Shown here piece by piece: positions 56,825 to 64,000 of a DNA stretch of 64,000 bases. Made by a program: the position numbers and the translations under genes. The notes below the pieces were generated by a model. The model was not told the DNA's origin, did not search any database, and saw only the letters and a list, made by a program, of their open reading frames with translations. Location: the NCBI RefSeq assembly GCF_000426565.1, contig NZ_AUFP01000001.1, positions 62,001 through 126,000 on the forward strand, in the 5' to 3' direction. Position 1 is the first letter of the stretch; each line of letters begins with the position of its first letter. The DNA comes from Segatella albensis DSM 11370 = JCM 12258. Its GTDB lineage: Bacteria > Bacteroidota > Bacteroidia > Bacteroidales > Bacteroidaceae.

Positions 56825-57550
56825 CTATTCTACGGTGATTTGATTATCCTTTCGTGTAATGGTCAGACGCTCAAACTGGTTGAGGTCACTGATGACCTGA
56901 TCGATGCCCTGCTGCGGATTCCATACGAAACGGAATCGAAGTTGTCGGGATTCGTTGTTGACGAAAACGACCTTGACATTATAATGTACGGCTATCTCAG
57001 GCAGCATTTTTTCCAACGGAATGTTATCGTAGATGACAGGCTGTACGGTGACGGTATCTTTTGTAAGCGTATCAACAGGGATAGTTGTGGTAGTTTGTGT
57101 CACGTTTTCCGTAATATCATTTTGTGGAACTCCCGTTCTTTGATACTGTCGGATGATATGGATTGCGGCAAAGGTAATACCAGAAACAAGTAACGCACCA
57201 ATGAAGAAGACTGCTATCTTCATCCAGTCAAAGCCATGCTGTTTAGACTGTCGTTTTTGGTTAAAACGCTGCCAAGCAGCATCCACATCGACAGACTTTC
57301 GGTTCTGACGATGGCGACTACTTCGTTTGGCTTCTACCATCAGACTATAGGTATCACAGGTATCTTCATCACGGTTGATGATGTCTTGTATTTCCTGATC
57401 GGTGTATGCATCTGGATTATCGAGCATTTCCAGCAACTCTCGGATGTTCTCGTTGGTCATTTGACTATGTCGAACTTCTTTTCGCTCAACAGAACTCAAG
57501 TTAGTTTGGTTCTGCTCTCTTTCTTTCGTCGTTTCCATTGTCGTTATCAT
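56825..57550 (-). CDS. FecR-like anti-sigma factor
   Basis: The 241-residue protein has a cytoplasmic N-terminal region (1-105), one transmembrane helix (IAVFFIGALLVSGITFAAIH, about 112-131) and a periplasmic C-terminal STN/DUF4974-like domain. Markers are IYDNIPLEKMLPEIAVHYNVKV and LRFRFVWNPQQGIDQVISDL. It is shorter than typical 320-380-residue FecR, lacking most of the central FecR domain. It would hold the sigma factor encoded one base upstream and respond to the receptor encoded downstream. Confidence 0.8.
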   Translation of the reverse strand: MITTMETTKEREQNQTNLSSVERKEVRHSQMTNENIRELLEMLDNPDAYTDQEIQDIINRDEDTCDTYSLMVEAKRSSRHRQNRKSVDVDAAWQRFNQKRQSKQHGFDWMKIAVFFIGALLVSGITFAAIHIIRQYQRTGVPQNDITENVTQTTTTIPVDTLTKDTVTVQPVIYDNIPLEKMLPEIAVHYNVKVVFVNNESRQLRFRFVWNPQQGIDQVISDLNQFERLTITRKDNQITVE

Positions 57551-57551
57551 T

Positions 57552-58034
57552 TTAATGTTTTTCGAGATGGTGTTTGATTTTCTGGATGCTCTGCATGAGA
57601 TACTTATAGGAAGTATTAGGATTCAGGCCAAGCCGACGGGCAATTTCACTAACGGTCAGGTCTTCATCGAAACGGAGATGGAAGATACTGCGATGTGGTT
57701 CATCCATTTGCCCATCCACATAAGCAGCAATATCATCGAGCCATTCAAACTGTTTGTCAATAGGCTGAAGATCGACTTCGTCTTCTATCGGCATCAATCC
57801 CTTCACTTTGTCATGAAGTTTCATCTGTCGAATTCTGTTCAAACAAGCATTGCGCACAGCGCTTAACAGATAAGTGTCATTCTTCGGTGGAATATCACTG
57901 TCGGCCACACGCAAGAATATGTCCTGTACCACGTCCTCAGCCTCTTTGTCATCGCCCAGCAATACCATAGCCAGATGATTCATCTCGCTATAATTCCGTC
58001 GGAAAAGATCTTCAAGTATTCTCTGTTCAAGCAT
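57552..58034 (-). CDS. ECF-type RNA polymerase sigma factor
   Basis: The 160-residue protein has sigma region 2 (FRRNYSEMNHLAMVLLGDDKEAEDVVQDIFLRV, residues 11-43) and region 4 (RSIFHLRFDEDLTVSEIARRLGLNPNTSYKYL). It should direct transcription of its own operon with the FecR-like and receptor genes. The -7 element at 58162-58170 lies about 128 bases upstream, leaving a long leader with a small hairpin (58055-58070). Confidence 0.92.
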   Translation of the reverse strand: MLEQRILEDLFRRNYSEMNHLAMVLLGDDKEAEDVVQDIFLRVADSDIPPKNDTYLLSAVRNACLNRIRQMKLHDKVKGLMPIEDEVDLQPIDKQFEWLDDIAAYVDGQMDEPHRSIFHLRFDEDLTVSEIARRLGLNPNTSYKYLMQSIQKIKHHLEKH

Positions 58035-58161
58035 ATCAGTCTATTCATATTTGCGCCTTGCTTTTAAGGCACATCTATATTTAAGACACTTCAGAACCAA
58101 TGTTTTTTACGGAAACGCCAACTTTTTTATTTTTTTCTTGTATAGATTCCCAAAAACTTAT

Positions 58162-58170
58162 GCAAAGGTA
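58162..58170 (-). promoter_or_regulatory. -7 element upstream of the ECF sigma factor gene
   Basis: The minus strand reads TACCTTTGC 128 bases before the ATG at 58034. A housekeeping-type element here suggests basal expression independent of the ECF factor. Confidence 0.55.
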
Positions 58171-58314
58171 CGGAATTTCTACCTGTATCATTTGTTTTAA
58201 ACGAGAAACATTCAAACACAATATGAAAATATCACAATTATTTTTTGATGATACTCATTGTTCATGATTCCTTTGTAAGCTTTTAAGAGTTTACTGACTT
58301 TCTCTATATAAAAA

Positions 58315-58375
58315 ACGCAGTTAACTGCGTAAAAAATACGAAGTTAACTGCGCAAGCCGATACAGTAATGTGTGT
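58315..58375. repeat. GTTAAC palindrome array, locus 2 (three units), doubling as asnB terminator
   Basis: Unit A (58315-58330, ACGCAGTTAACTGCGT) is a perfect palindrome. Unit B (58338-58353) is ACGAAGTTAACTGCGC. Unit C (58360-58375) is degenerate. The spacings are 23 and 22 bases, and the spacer AAGCCG recurs. On the minus strand unit A forms a 6-bp stem with a TTAA loop followed by six T residues, placed 57 bases after the asnB stop. It is therefore a good candidate terminator. It matches the array at 28097-28200 in unit, spacing and orientation. Confidence 0.8.
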
Positions 58376-58386
58376 TACTTTCAGGA

Positions 58387-60075
58387 TTAATACGCCTGTT
58401 CGTGTACACCTTTCACGGCACGCCCACTAGGATCATTCATGCTCTTGAAAGAGGAATCCCAAGCAAGGGCTTCTGCCGTAGAACATGCCACGCTTGGCAC
58501 TGACGGTACACTGCGGGCTGCACTGTCGGATGGGAAATGCTCTGCAAAAATAGAACGATAATAATATTCCTCCTTATTCTGTGGAGGGTTGATAGGAAAA
58601 CGTTCTGCTGCATGAGCCATCTGTTCATCACTCACGGCTGATGAAGTAATCTGCTTCAATGTGTCTATCCAACTGTACCCTACACCATCCGAGAATTGTT
58701 CTTTTTGGCGCCAGACAACTTCCTCCGGTAGCATATCCGAGAAGGCTTCTCTTACAATCTTCTTCTCTATCTTTGCACCGGGACACATCTTGGCCTCTGG
58801 GTTGGTACGCATAGCTACATCCAGGAACTCTTTGTCCAGGAATGGAACGCGACCTTCTACACCCCATGCCGACAGACTCTTGTTGGCTCTCAGACAGTCG
58901 TACATATATAGTTTAGAGAGTTTCCTTACTGTTTCCTCATGAAAGGCTTTCGCATCCGGAGCTTTGTGGAAATACAGATAACCTCCGAAGATTTCGTCGG
59001 CACCCTCACCAGAAAGTACCATCTTGATACCCATCGATTTGATGACACGGGCAAGCAAATACATCGGGGTGGATGCTCGCACGGTAGTGACATCGTAGGT
59101 TTCGATGAAATAGATGACGTCGCAAATGGCATCAAGACCTTCCTGAATGGTGTAGTTGATCTCATGATGTACGGTGCCGATGCGTTCGGCCACTAAACGG
59201 GCCTTGGCTAAATCTGGCGCTCCCTTCAATCCAACGGCAAAGGAATGAAGACGTGGCCACCAGGCTTTCGTCGCTCCGCCTTCTTCGATACGGTGCTGAC
59301 TGTATTTCTCGGCTACTGCTGAGATGACGGATGAGTCTAGACCGCCACTCAGAAGTACACCATAAGGTACATCACTCATCAACTGGCGCTTCACGGCATC
59401 TTCTAAGGCATCATGTATTTCTTCTACGCTCGCCGTATTGTCTTTCACGGCGGAGTAATCAAACCAGTCACGAGAATAATATCTTTTCATCCCTGGGGTC
59501 TTGCTCCAGTAATAATGACCCGGAAGGAATGGTTCATAATGGTCGCATTGACCTTCTAATGCTTTCAACTCGCTCGCTACATAAACTTTTCCATCTGTAT
59601 CATAGCCGATATAGAGGGGTATCACGCCTATCGGGTCGCGAGCTATCAGAAATGTATCATCTTCGGTGTCATAGAGTGCAAAAGCAAAGATGCCACTAAG
59701 TTTCTCTATCATGTCAACGAGTTTCGACGCTTCTCCTCCTTTGGCCTTCCAGTCGCGATAAAGGGCCAGAATCACTTCACAGTCACTTCCGGTCTGAAAA
59801 GAATAATCCTTGAAACTCTTACGGATGTCCTGATGGTTATAGATTTCACCATTTACGGCCAGCACCTGCTTCTTGTCCGGAGAGAACAAAGGTTGCTTTC
59901 CTGATTCCGGATCCACGATAGATAAGCGCTCATGAGCGAGAATCGCTGAACCGCCACAATAGATGCCACTCCAGTCGGGACCTCGATGGCGTATTTTCCT
60001 GCTCATTCCTAATGCTTTTTGCCTCAGCTCAGGAGTCTGTTCCTTAATATTAAAGATCGATACAATTCCACACAT
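58387..60075 (-). CDS. asnB: Asparagine synthetase B (glutamine-hydrolysing)
   Basis: The 562-residue enzyme makes asparagine from aspartate, ATP and glutamine nitrogen. The N-terminal glutaminase domain starts MCGIVSIFN with the Cys nucleophile after Met removal, and has RHRGPDWSG and the NGEIYNH segment. The synthetase domain has the PP-loop LLSGGLDSSVISA (about 240-252) and the LSGEGADEIFGGYLYF region. Length and motifs match E. coli AsnB. It ends the nitrogen-assimilation operon, 76 bases after the porin-like gene with a 26-base palindrome in between. Confidence 0.95.
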   Translation of the reverse strand: MCGIVSIFNIKEQTPELRQKALGMSRKIRHRGPDWSGIYCGGSAILAHERLSIVDPESGKQPLFSPDKKQVLAVNGEIYNHQDIRKSFKDYSFQTGSDCEVILALYRDWKAKGGEASKLVDMIEKLSGIFAFALYDTEDDTFLIARDPIGVIPLYIGYDTDGKVYVASELKALEGQCDHYEPFLPGHYYWSKTPGMKRYYSRDWFDYSAVKDNTASVEEIHDALEDAVKRQLMSDVPYGVLLSGGLDSSVISAVAEKYSQHRIEEGGATKAWWPRLHSFAVGLKGAPDLAKARLVAERIGTVHHEINYTIQEGLDAICDVIYFIETYDVTTVRASTPMYLLARVIKSMGIKMVLSGEGADEIFGGYLYFHKAPDAKAFHEETVRKLSKLYMYDCLRANKSLSAWGVEGRVPFLDKEFLDVAMRTNPEAKMCPGAKIEKKIVREAFSDMLPEEVVWRQKEQFSDGVGYSWIDTLKQITSSAVSDEQMAHAAERFPINPPQNKEEYYYRSIFAEHFPSDSAARSVPSVPSVACSTAEALAWDSSFKSMNDPSGRAVKGVHEQAY

Positions 60076-60118
60076 ATTTTATTTTTCTTTTTTAGTTGAA
60101 TTAAGTTTGAAATAGCTT

Positions 60119-60144
60119 GCACTCCCGAATGCATTCGGGAGTGC
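60119..60144 (-). terminator. Perfect 26-base palindrome between porin-like gene and asnB
   Basis: GCACTCCCGAATG (60119-60131) is followed directly by its exact complement (60132-60144). It begins seven bases after the porin-like stop codon. There is no T-run after it on the minus strand, so it may be a partial terminator, an mRNA-stability hairpin or a protein-binding site limiting asnB expression. Confidence 0.55.
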
Positions 60145-60151
60145 TAGATTC

Positions 60152-60856
60152 TTAAGGTTTCAGGGTAAAGCCAAATACCAGATACGCTTTCTCGGTACTT
60201 GGATTGGCTGTTACACCTGCAAAGATTGGCACAACGAAACTATCTGTTACTTTTATTTCTTTTGTCGCTTTTAGTCCCAAATTGGTCACTGCAAAACCGT
60301 GAGCATCACCATAGAAACTGGTGGCGTAAGGAACAAATCCTAACGTGGCCTCCCAATCGCAACCGCCTAACTTGAATGGTGCTGTGGCCTCTGCATAAGA
60401 TGAATATGCTCGCTTACCACTCTTGTTGACGCCATCGTTTCCGGCAAAGTTGGTATACCAGTTGAATGCTACTGCTCCGAAATCGTAACCGATATTACCC
60501 TCAAATACATGAGAGGTCTTGTGGGATGCATAAGAGAAATACCTTTCGTTCGGACTGTTGAACCAATAGTCGGTAACACCTACATGGAAACCGCCTACTC
60601 CATAAGATGCTGTAAGATCGAATTCCTTGGTATCATCTTTATCTGATAGTCCGACACTACCCCATGCTGACAATGAGAATCCTTTATAGTCTATACCAAG
60701 AGTAGGCTGTAAAGATACATCGCCAAGGTCTTGACCACGCCAGATGTACTGATTGACGACATCGGCTGAAACTGTCGTTTCCACTTTTTCTTGTGCAATG
60801 GCAGCTGCTGGCAATATTGCCAACAGAGCCAATGCTAGATACTTCATCTCTCTCAT
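60152..60856 (-). CDS. Porin-like outer membrane beta-barrel protein of the nitrogen operon
   Basis: About 234 residues with a signal peptide (MKYLALALLAILPAAAIAQ) and then alternating beta strands throughout. Markers are SADVVNQYIWRGQDLGDVSL near the start, YGVGGFHVGVTDYWFNSPNE in the middle, and a C-terminal strand ending LVFGFTLKP. The Y-x-W-RG motif is typical of TorF-like putative porins. The frame extends to 60886, but the ATGs at 60856 and 60847 place the signal peptide correctly. Position directly behind amt suggests a pore for ammonium, amines or nitrogenous solutes. This is inference. Confidence 0.75.
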   Translation of the reverse strand: MREMKYLALALLAILPAAAIAQEKVETTVSADVVNQYIWRGQDLGDVSLQPTLGIDYKGFSLSAWGSVGLSDKDDTKEFDLTASYGVGGFHVGVTDYWFNSPNERYFSYASHKTSHVFEGNIGYDFGAVAFNWYTNFAGNDGVNKSGKRAYSSYAEATAPFKLGGCDWEATLGFVPYATSFYGDAHGFAVTNLGLKATKEIKVTDSFVVPIFAGVTANPSTEKAYLVFGFTLKP

Positions 60857-60901
60857 ATTAGTATAATTTAGTTTTATTAAGTCCATTGTCTATGGACAAG
60901 A

Positions 60902-62167
60902 TTAATTGTAACAACTCTCACCATGCTCGTAGATGTCGAGACCTTCTTCCTCGATTCGCTTGTCTACTCTCAATCCTGCTACGTGCTTGATTGTCCAGAA
61001 GAGGATGATACCGGTTACAGCTGCCCATGCATCGATAACGATGATACCAAAGACCTGAGCTCCAAGGAAACCGAAGCCATGACCGTAAAGACATCCTTCG
61101 CTTACTGAGAGTACACCTGTAAGGATGGTACCGATGATACCGCAAATACCGTGTACTGAACTTGCACCTACTGGGTCATCGATATGTAGCTTCTGATCGA
61201 TAAACTCAATGCCATAAGGAAGTACGAAACCACAAATCAAACCGATAATCACTGCACCTGCAGGACTTACGACATCACAACCGGCGGTGATACCTACAAG
61301 ACCGGCCAAAACTCCATTCAATGTCAATGAGAATGATGGTTTGCCATACTTTATCCAAGTGGTAAACATGGTTGCCAAACCGCCTGCTACTGCTGCAAGA
61401 TTGGTTGTAAGGAATACGTGAGAGATGGCAACACGATTTTCTTCACCACTGGCTGCTAACTGTGAACCTGGGTTGAAACCGAACCAACCAAACCATAGGA
61501 TAAAAACTCCTAAAGCTGCTATCGTAAGAGAATGTCCTGGGATGGCATTGCTTCGACCATCTTTGCGATACTTGCCAAGACGTGGACCAAGGAAGATGGC
61601 ACCTACCAAAGCAAGTACACCTCCTACAGAGTGAACGATGGCACTACCAGCAAAATCATGGAAGATGGTACCAAAGGTGTTCATCATGAAACTGCCAACC
61701 TCTGAGTTGCAGAGCCATCCGCCGCCCCATGTCCAGTGGCCTTCTACCGGATAGATGATCAATGATATAAAGAATGAGTATACACAGTACATAGAGAACT
61801 TGGTACGCTCTGCCATGGCTCCTGATACAATCGTTGCTGATGTTGCACAGAATACGGTCTCGAAAATCAAGAATCCTTCTACTGGAAGTCCTGCTGACTG
61901 ATGGTAGAATGATAGATCACCAAAATTTGGCATTCCGATGAAGCCCTGACCGTCTGAACCAAACATGAATCCGAAACCAATAAACCAGAAGAGAATCGAA
62001 CCAACCATAAAGTCAACAAAGTTCTTGAAAAGTATGTTGGCTGTATTTTTACTACGGGTGAAACCTGCCTCACAGAGAGCAAATCCTGGCTGCATGAAGA
62101 ATACAAGCATAGCTGCCAATAACATCCATACTGTATCCAATGATATTCCTAAATCTTGTGTTGTCAT
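60902..62167 (-). CDS. amt: Ammonium transporter (Amt/MEP family)
   Basis: The 421-residue inner-membrane channel has 11 hydrophobic helices. Family segments are FMQPGFALCEAGFTRSKN, DFAGSAIVHSVGGVLALVGA (first pore His), ILWFGWFGFNPGSQLA, and SSVHGICGIIGTI (second pore His). It conducts ammonium/ammonia and is gated by the PII protein encoded 43 bases upstream. The unusually long start (TTQDLGISLDTVWMLLAAMLVFF) lacks a signal peptide, as in many Bacteroidetes members. Confidence 0.95.
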   Translation of the reverse strand: MTTQDLGISLDTVWMLLAAMLVFFMQPGFALCEAGFTRSKNTANILFKNFVDFMVGSILFWFIGFGFMFGSDGQGFIGMPNFGDLSFYHQSAGLPVEGFLIFETVFCATSATIVSGAMAERTKFSMYCVYSFFISLIIYPVEGHWTWGGGWLCNSEVGSFMMNTFGTIFHDFAGSAIVHSVGGVLALVGAIFLGPRLGKYRKDGRSNAIPGHSLTIAALGVFILWFGWFGFNPGSQLAASGEENRVAISHVFLTTNLAAVAGGLATMFTTWIKYGKPSFSLTLNGVLAGLVGITAGCDVVSPAGAVIIGLICGFVLPYGIEFIDQKLHIDDPVGASSVHGICGIIGTILTGVLSVSEGCLYGHGFGFLGAQVFGIIVIDAWAAVTGIILFWTIKHVAGLRVDKRIEEEGLDIYEHGESCYN

Positions 62168-62210
62168 AATTGTGTTTGTTTTGTTGTCCTTAAAAACCTT
62201 ACCTAACTAT

Positions 62211-62567
62211 TTACTTTTCATTCTCAGCGTTGTATAGTGCGATATCTCCGCGCTCGCCTGTTCTGATTCTTACAGTGTCCTCTACTGGGATAACGAAGAT
62301 TCGTCCGTCTCCAATCTCACCAGTCTGTGCTGCACGTTGCACTGCCGTGATGGTCTTTTCAACATTCTTGTCGCGAACTACAATATTCAGTAGCATACGC
62401 TCTATACTACTTGTGTCATACATTACTCCGCGGTAAATCCTCGCTTGGCGCATCTTTCCCTCACCTCTTACATCATAATAAGAGAACCATTCGATGTCTG
62501 CAGCAAGCAACGCTTCCTTTACTTCTTCGAACTTTGTTTTTCGAATGATTGCTTCAATCTTCTTCAT
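62211..62567 (-). CDS. glnB: PII nitrogen regulatory protein (GlnB/GlnK type)
   Basis: The 118-residue trimeric signal protein has KKIEAIIRK at the start, the T-loop region YDVRGEGKMRQARIYRGVMY (with Tyr at 45 and 50), and the ATP/2-oxoglutarate-binding B- and C-loops (TGEIGDGRIFVIPVEDTVRIRTGERG). The T-loop differs from the E. coli RGFGRQKGHTELYRG pattern. Linkage to amt identifies it as the GlnK-like regulator of the channel. It is the first gene of the operon, and its promoter element lies 62 bases upstream. Confidence 0.93.
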   Translation of the reverse strand: MKKIEAIIRKTKFEEVKEALLAADIEWFSYYDVRGEGKMRQARIYRGVMYDTSSIERMLLNIVVRDKNVEKTITAVQRAAQTGEIGDGRIFVIPVEDTVRIRTGERGDIALYNAENEK

Positions 62568-62629
62568 GTTTACATCTCTCTTTAATAGTTAATACCTTAT
62601 ATTTTCTTACCATTTGTAAGGTTTCTGCT

Positions 62630-62638
62630 GCAAAATTA
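62630..62638 (-). promoter_or_regulatory. -7 element of the nitrogen-assimilation operon
   Basis: The minus strand reads TAATTTTGC about 62 bases before the ATG at 62567. A TTTG at 62656-62653 is only 14 bases upstream, shorter than usual, which may indicate activator dependence. Confidence 0.5.
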
Positions 62639-62838
62639 ATTCATTTTGATATCAAAAGCATCATACTCACGACGATATGTCAGATAAAAAACTTCAAAAA
62701 ATCAATTCTGTAAGCAGTAGAAGTCTGTATCCTTACAGTTTGAAACTATTTTGCATATATTTCCTTTCAATTTAAAACTTTAGCAAAAATATAAGATTAT
62801 TTTGTAGAAAAAGCATTTCATTATTCTTCATTTCGATA

Positions 62839-62847
62839 TACCTTTGC
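62839..62847 (+). promoter_or_regulatory. -7 element of the dapF-dapL operon
   Basis: TACCTTTGC lies 48 bases before the dapF ATG at 62896. Confidence 0.6.
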
Positions 62848-62895
62848 AGCAGAAATCAAACAAAAAGTAAGCGTTTTAAAAATATAATAGTCATA

Positions 62896-63753
62896 ATGTC
62901 AAACAAGGTTCATTTCACTAAGATGCACGGTGCAGGCAACGATTATATATACGTAGACACCTCTTTATATAGCATCCCCAATCCCGCTCAGGCTTCCATC
63001 AAATGGAGTATGCCTCATTTCGGAATCGGGAGTGATGGACTTGTTCTCATCGGTCAACCGAAGGATAAGACTACAGCTGACTTCTCGATGCGTATCTTCA
63101 ATGCCGATGGTTCGGAGGCGATGATGTGCGGAAACGCAAGCAGATGTATTGGTAAATATCTGTATGATAAGGGACTTACCGATAAAAAATCTATTCGTTT
63201 AGAGACTAAATCGGGCATTAAAACGTTACATTTAAAGATAGATGACAAAAACAAGGTAGAAAGCGTTACCGTGGATATGCTGGAGCCTCGGTTTGATGTG
63301 ACAGAGCAGTTCAATGATGAGTTGAACTTTCAGAATCCTTTGCTCAGCAACAGTGCCATCACACCATTCCTTCCCGGAACCTTTGTCTGTATGGGAAATC
63401 CACATTATGTGATCTTTGTCGATGACTTGAACGATATCGACATCGCACGATACGGTAAAATCTTGGAACACGAGGCTAATTTTCCACAGCGATGCAACAT
63501 CGAATTTGCACAACTATTCAACAAAAACGAAATAAAGACGAGAGTATGGGAAAGAGGGAGCGGCATCACTATGGCATGCGGGACTGGTGCTTGCGCCACA
63601 GCCGTTGCTGCCGCCCTTACATCCCGAACTTCACGAGAGTGTGATATCATGATGGACGGGGGTACACTCCACATCAAGTGGGACGAGACCGACAACCATA
63701 TTTATATGACCGGCCCTGCGGCCTTTGCCTTTGAAGGTGACATCGACTTATAG
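62896..63753 (+). CDS. dapF: Diaminopimelate epimerase
   Basis: The 285-residue cofactor-independent racemase converts LL- to meso-diaminopimelate for lysine and peptidoglycan. It has the [10 protein letters not shown] start, the first catalytic Cys in MMCGNASRC, the second in MACGTGACA, and the [14 protein letters not shown] segment. The length is as expected. It is followed 36 bases later by the LL-diaminopimelate aminotransferase gene, the enzyme that makes its substrate. Confidence 0.95.
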   Translation: MSNKVHFTKMHGAGNDYIYVDTSLYSIPNPAQASIKWSMPHFGIGSDGLVLIGQPKDKTTADFSMRIFNADGSEAMMCGNASRCIGKYLYDKGLTDKKSIRLETKSGIKTLHLKIDDKNKVESVTVDMLEPRFDVTEQFNDELNFQNPLLSNSAITPFLPGTFVCMGNPHYVIFVDDLNDIDIARYGKILEHEANFPQRCNIEFAQLFNKNEIKTRVWERGSGITMACGTGACATAVAAALTSRTSRECDIMMDGGTLHIKWDETDNHIYMTGPAAFAFEGDIDL

Positions 63754-63789
63754 AAATGAAGCAAACTCAAACAATATAAAGAAAAGATT

Positions 63790-64000
63790 ATGGCATTAGT
63801 AAACGAACATTTCCTAAAATTACCTGGCAACTACTTATTTGCTGATATCGCAAAGAAGGTAAATGCCTATCAAGTTTCTCACCCGAAGCAGAAGGTTATC
63901 AGTCTGGGCATCGGTGATGTCACTCAGCCTTTGTGTCCTGCCGTCATCGAGGCGATGCACAAAGCTGTCGACGAGATGGCACACAAAGCCAGTTTCCGTG
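63790..64000 (+). CDS. dapL: LL-diaminopimelate aminotransferase, 5' part only
   Basis: Only the first 70 codons lie in the window (start [19 protein letters not shown], then INNER segment [20 protein letters not shown], ending KASFR). This matches the N-terminus of PLP-dependent LL-DAP aminotransferase, which makes LL-diaminopimelate directly from tetrahydrodipicolinate. The gene is cut by the window end, not broken. Confidence 0.9.
   Translation, partial: MALVNEHFLKLPGNYLFADIAKKVNAYQVSHPKQKVISLGIGDVTQPLCPAVIEAMHKAVDEMAHKASFR

Overview
The window is a stretch of a Bacteroidales chromosome, most likely Prevotella or a close relative. Three things support this. First, at least sixteen gene starts are preceded by the Bacteroidetes -7 element TAnnTTTG(C), several with a -33 TTTG 19-21 bases upstream. 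Second, it carries Sus-type glycan genes, an ECF sigma/FecR/outer-membrane-barrel trio and a DUF6377-type regulator. Third, Shine-Dalgarno sequences are weak or absent. Coding density is high, with long runs of overlapping genes.

Region 1 (1-4.3 kb) holds housekeeping genes: an RluA-family pseudouridine synthase, a YidE/AspT-type transporter and a pyridoxal/pyridoxamine kinase.

Region 2 (4.4-25.2 kb) is the centrepiece, a complete-looking aryl-polyene (APE) type II polyketide cluster. Twenty genes run leftward from one visible promoter (25151-25159). Two more genes (an acyl carrier protein and an aryl-acid adenylating ligase) run rightward at the left edge. The set contains three catalytically intact ketosynthases, two short ketosynthase-like proteins, a ketoreductase, two dehydratase-like hotdog proteins, a thioesterase, three carrier proteins in total, a methyltransferase, acyltransferases, a glycosyltransferase, a LolA-like carrier, a small four-helix transporter, an MMPL exporter fused to a PlsC acyltransferase, a tandem-fused FAD desaturase-like protein and an exported esterase. 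The inferred job is to build an aryl polyene on carrier proteins, modify it, attach it to a lipid, and move it to the outer membrane as a pigment or antioxidant. No tyrosine/histidine ammonia-lyase and no dialkylresorcinol genes are visible.

Region 3 (25.3-31.6 kb) holds an M13 peptidase, then 1.7 kb without intact genes. That stretch contains a decayed lipoprotein pseudogene, a 22-bp-periodic array of GTTAAC palindromes and a separate set of 16-bp repeats. An outer-membrane beta-barrel protein follows. Region 4 (31.6-46.7 kb) has a TlpA-like thioredoxin, a susC/susD/susE/GH66/GH97 alpha-glucan (probably dextran) utilisation locus with a divergent DUF6377-type regulator, an SDR oxidoreductase, a PfkB kinase and an orphan ABC ATPase.

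Region 5 (46.9-54.1 kb) looks accessory. It has a CsgG-family protein with three small lipoproteins and no curli genes. Next come a decayed transposase that truncates the gene upstream of a frameshifted MotB/OmpA-like gene, a lipoprotein endonuclease, and an AAA/DUF4143 ATPase behind 33-bp tandem repeats. Region 6 (54.2-58.0 kb) is an ECF sigma factor, FecR-like anti-sigma factor and TonB-type receptor operon. Region 7 (58.1-62.6 kb) is a nitrogen-assimilation operon (PII, ammonium channel, porin-like protein, asparagine synthetase) flanked by a second copy of the GTTAAC palindrome array. Region 8 (62.9-64 kb) begins lysine/peptidoglycan synthesis (dapF, then dapL cut by the window end). No tRNA, rRNA or CRISPR array was recognised.
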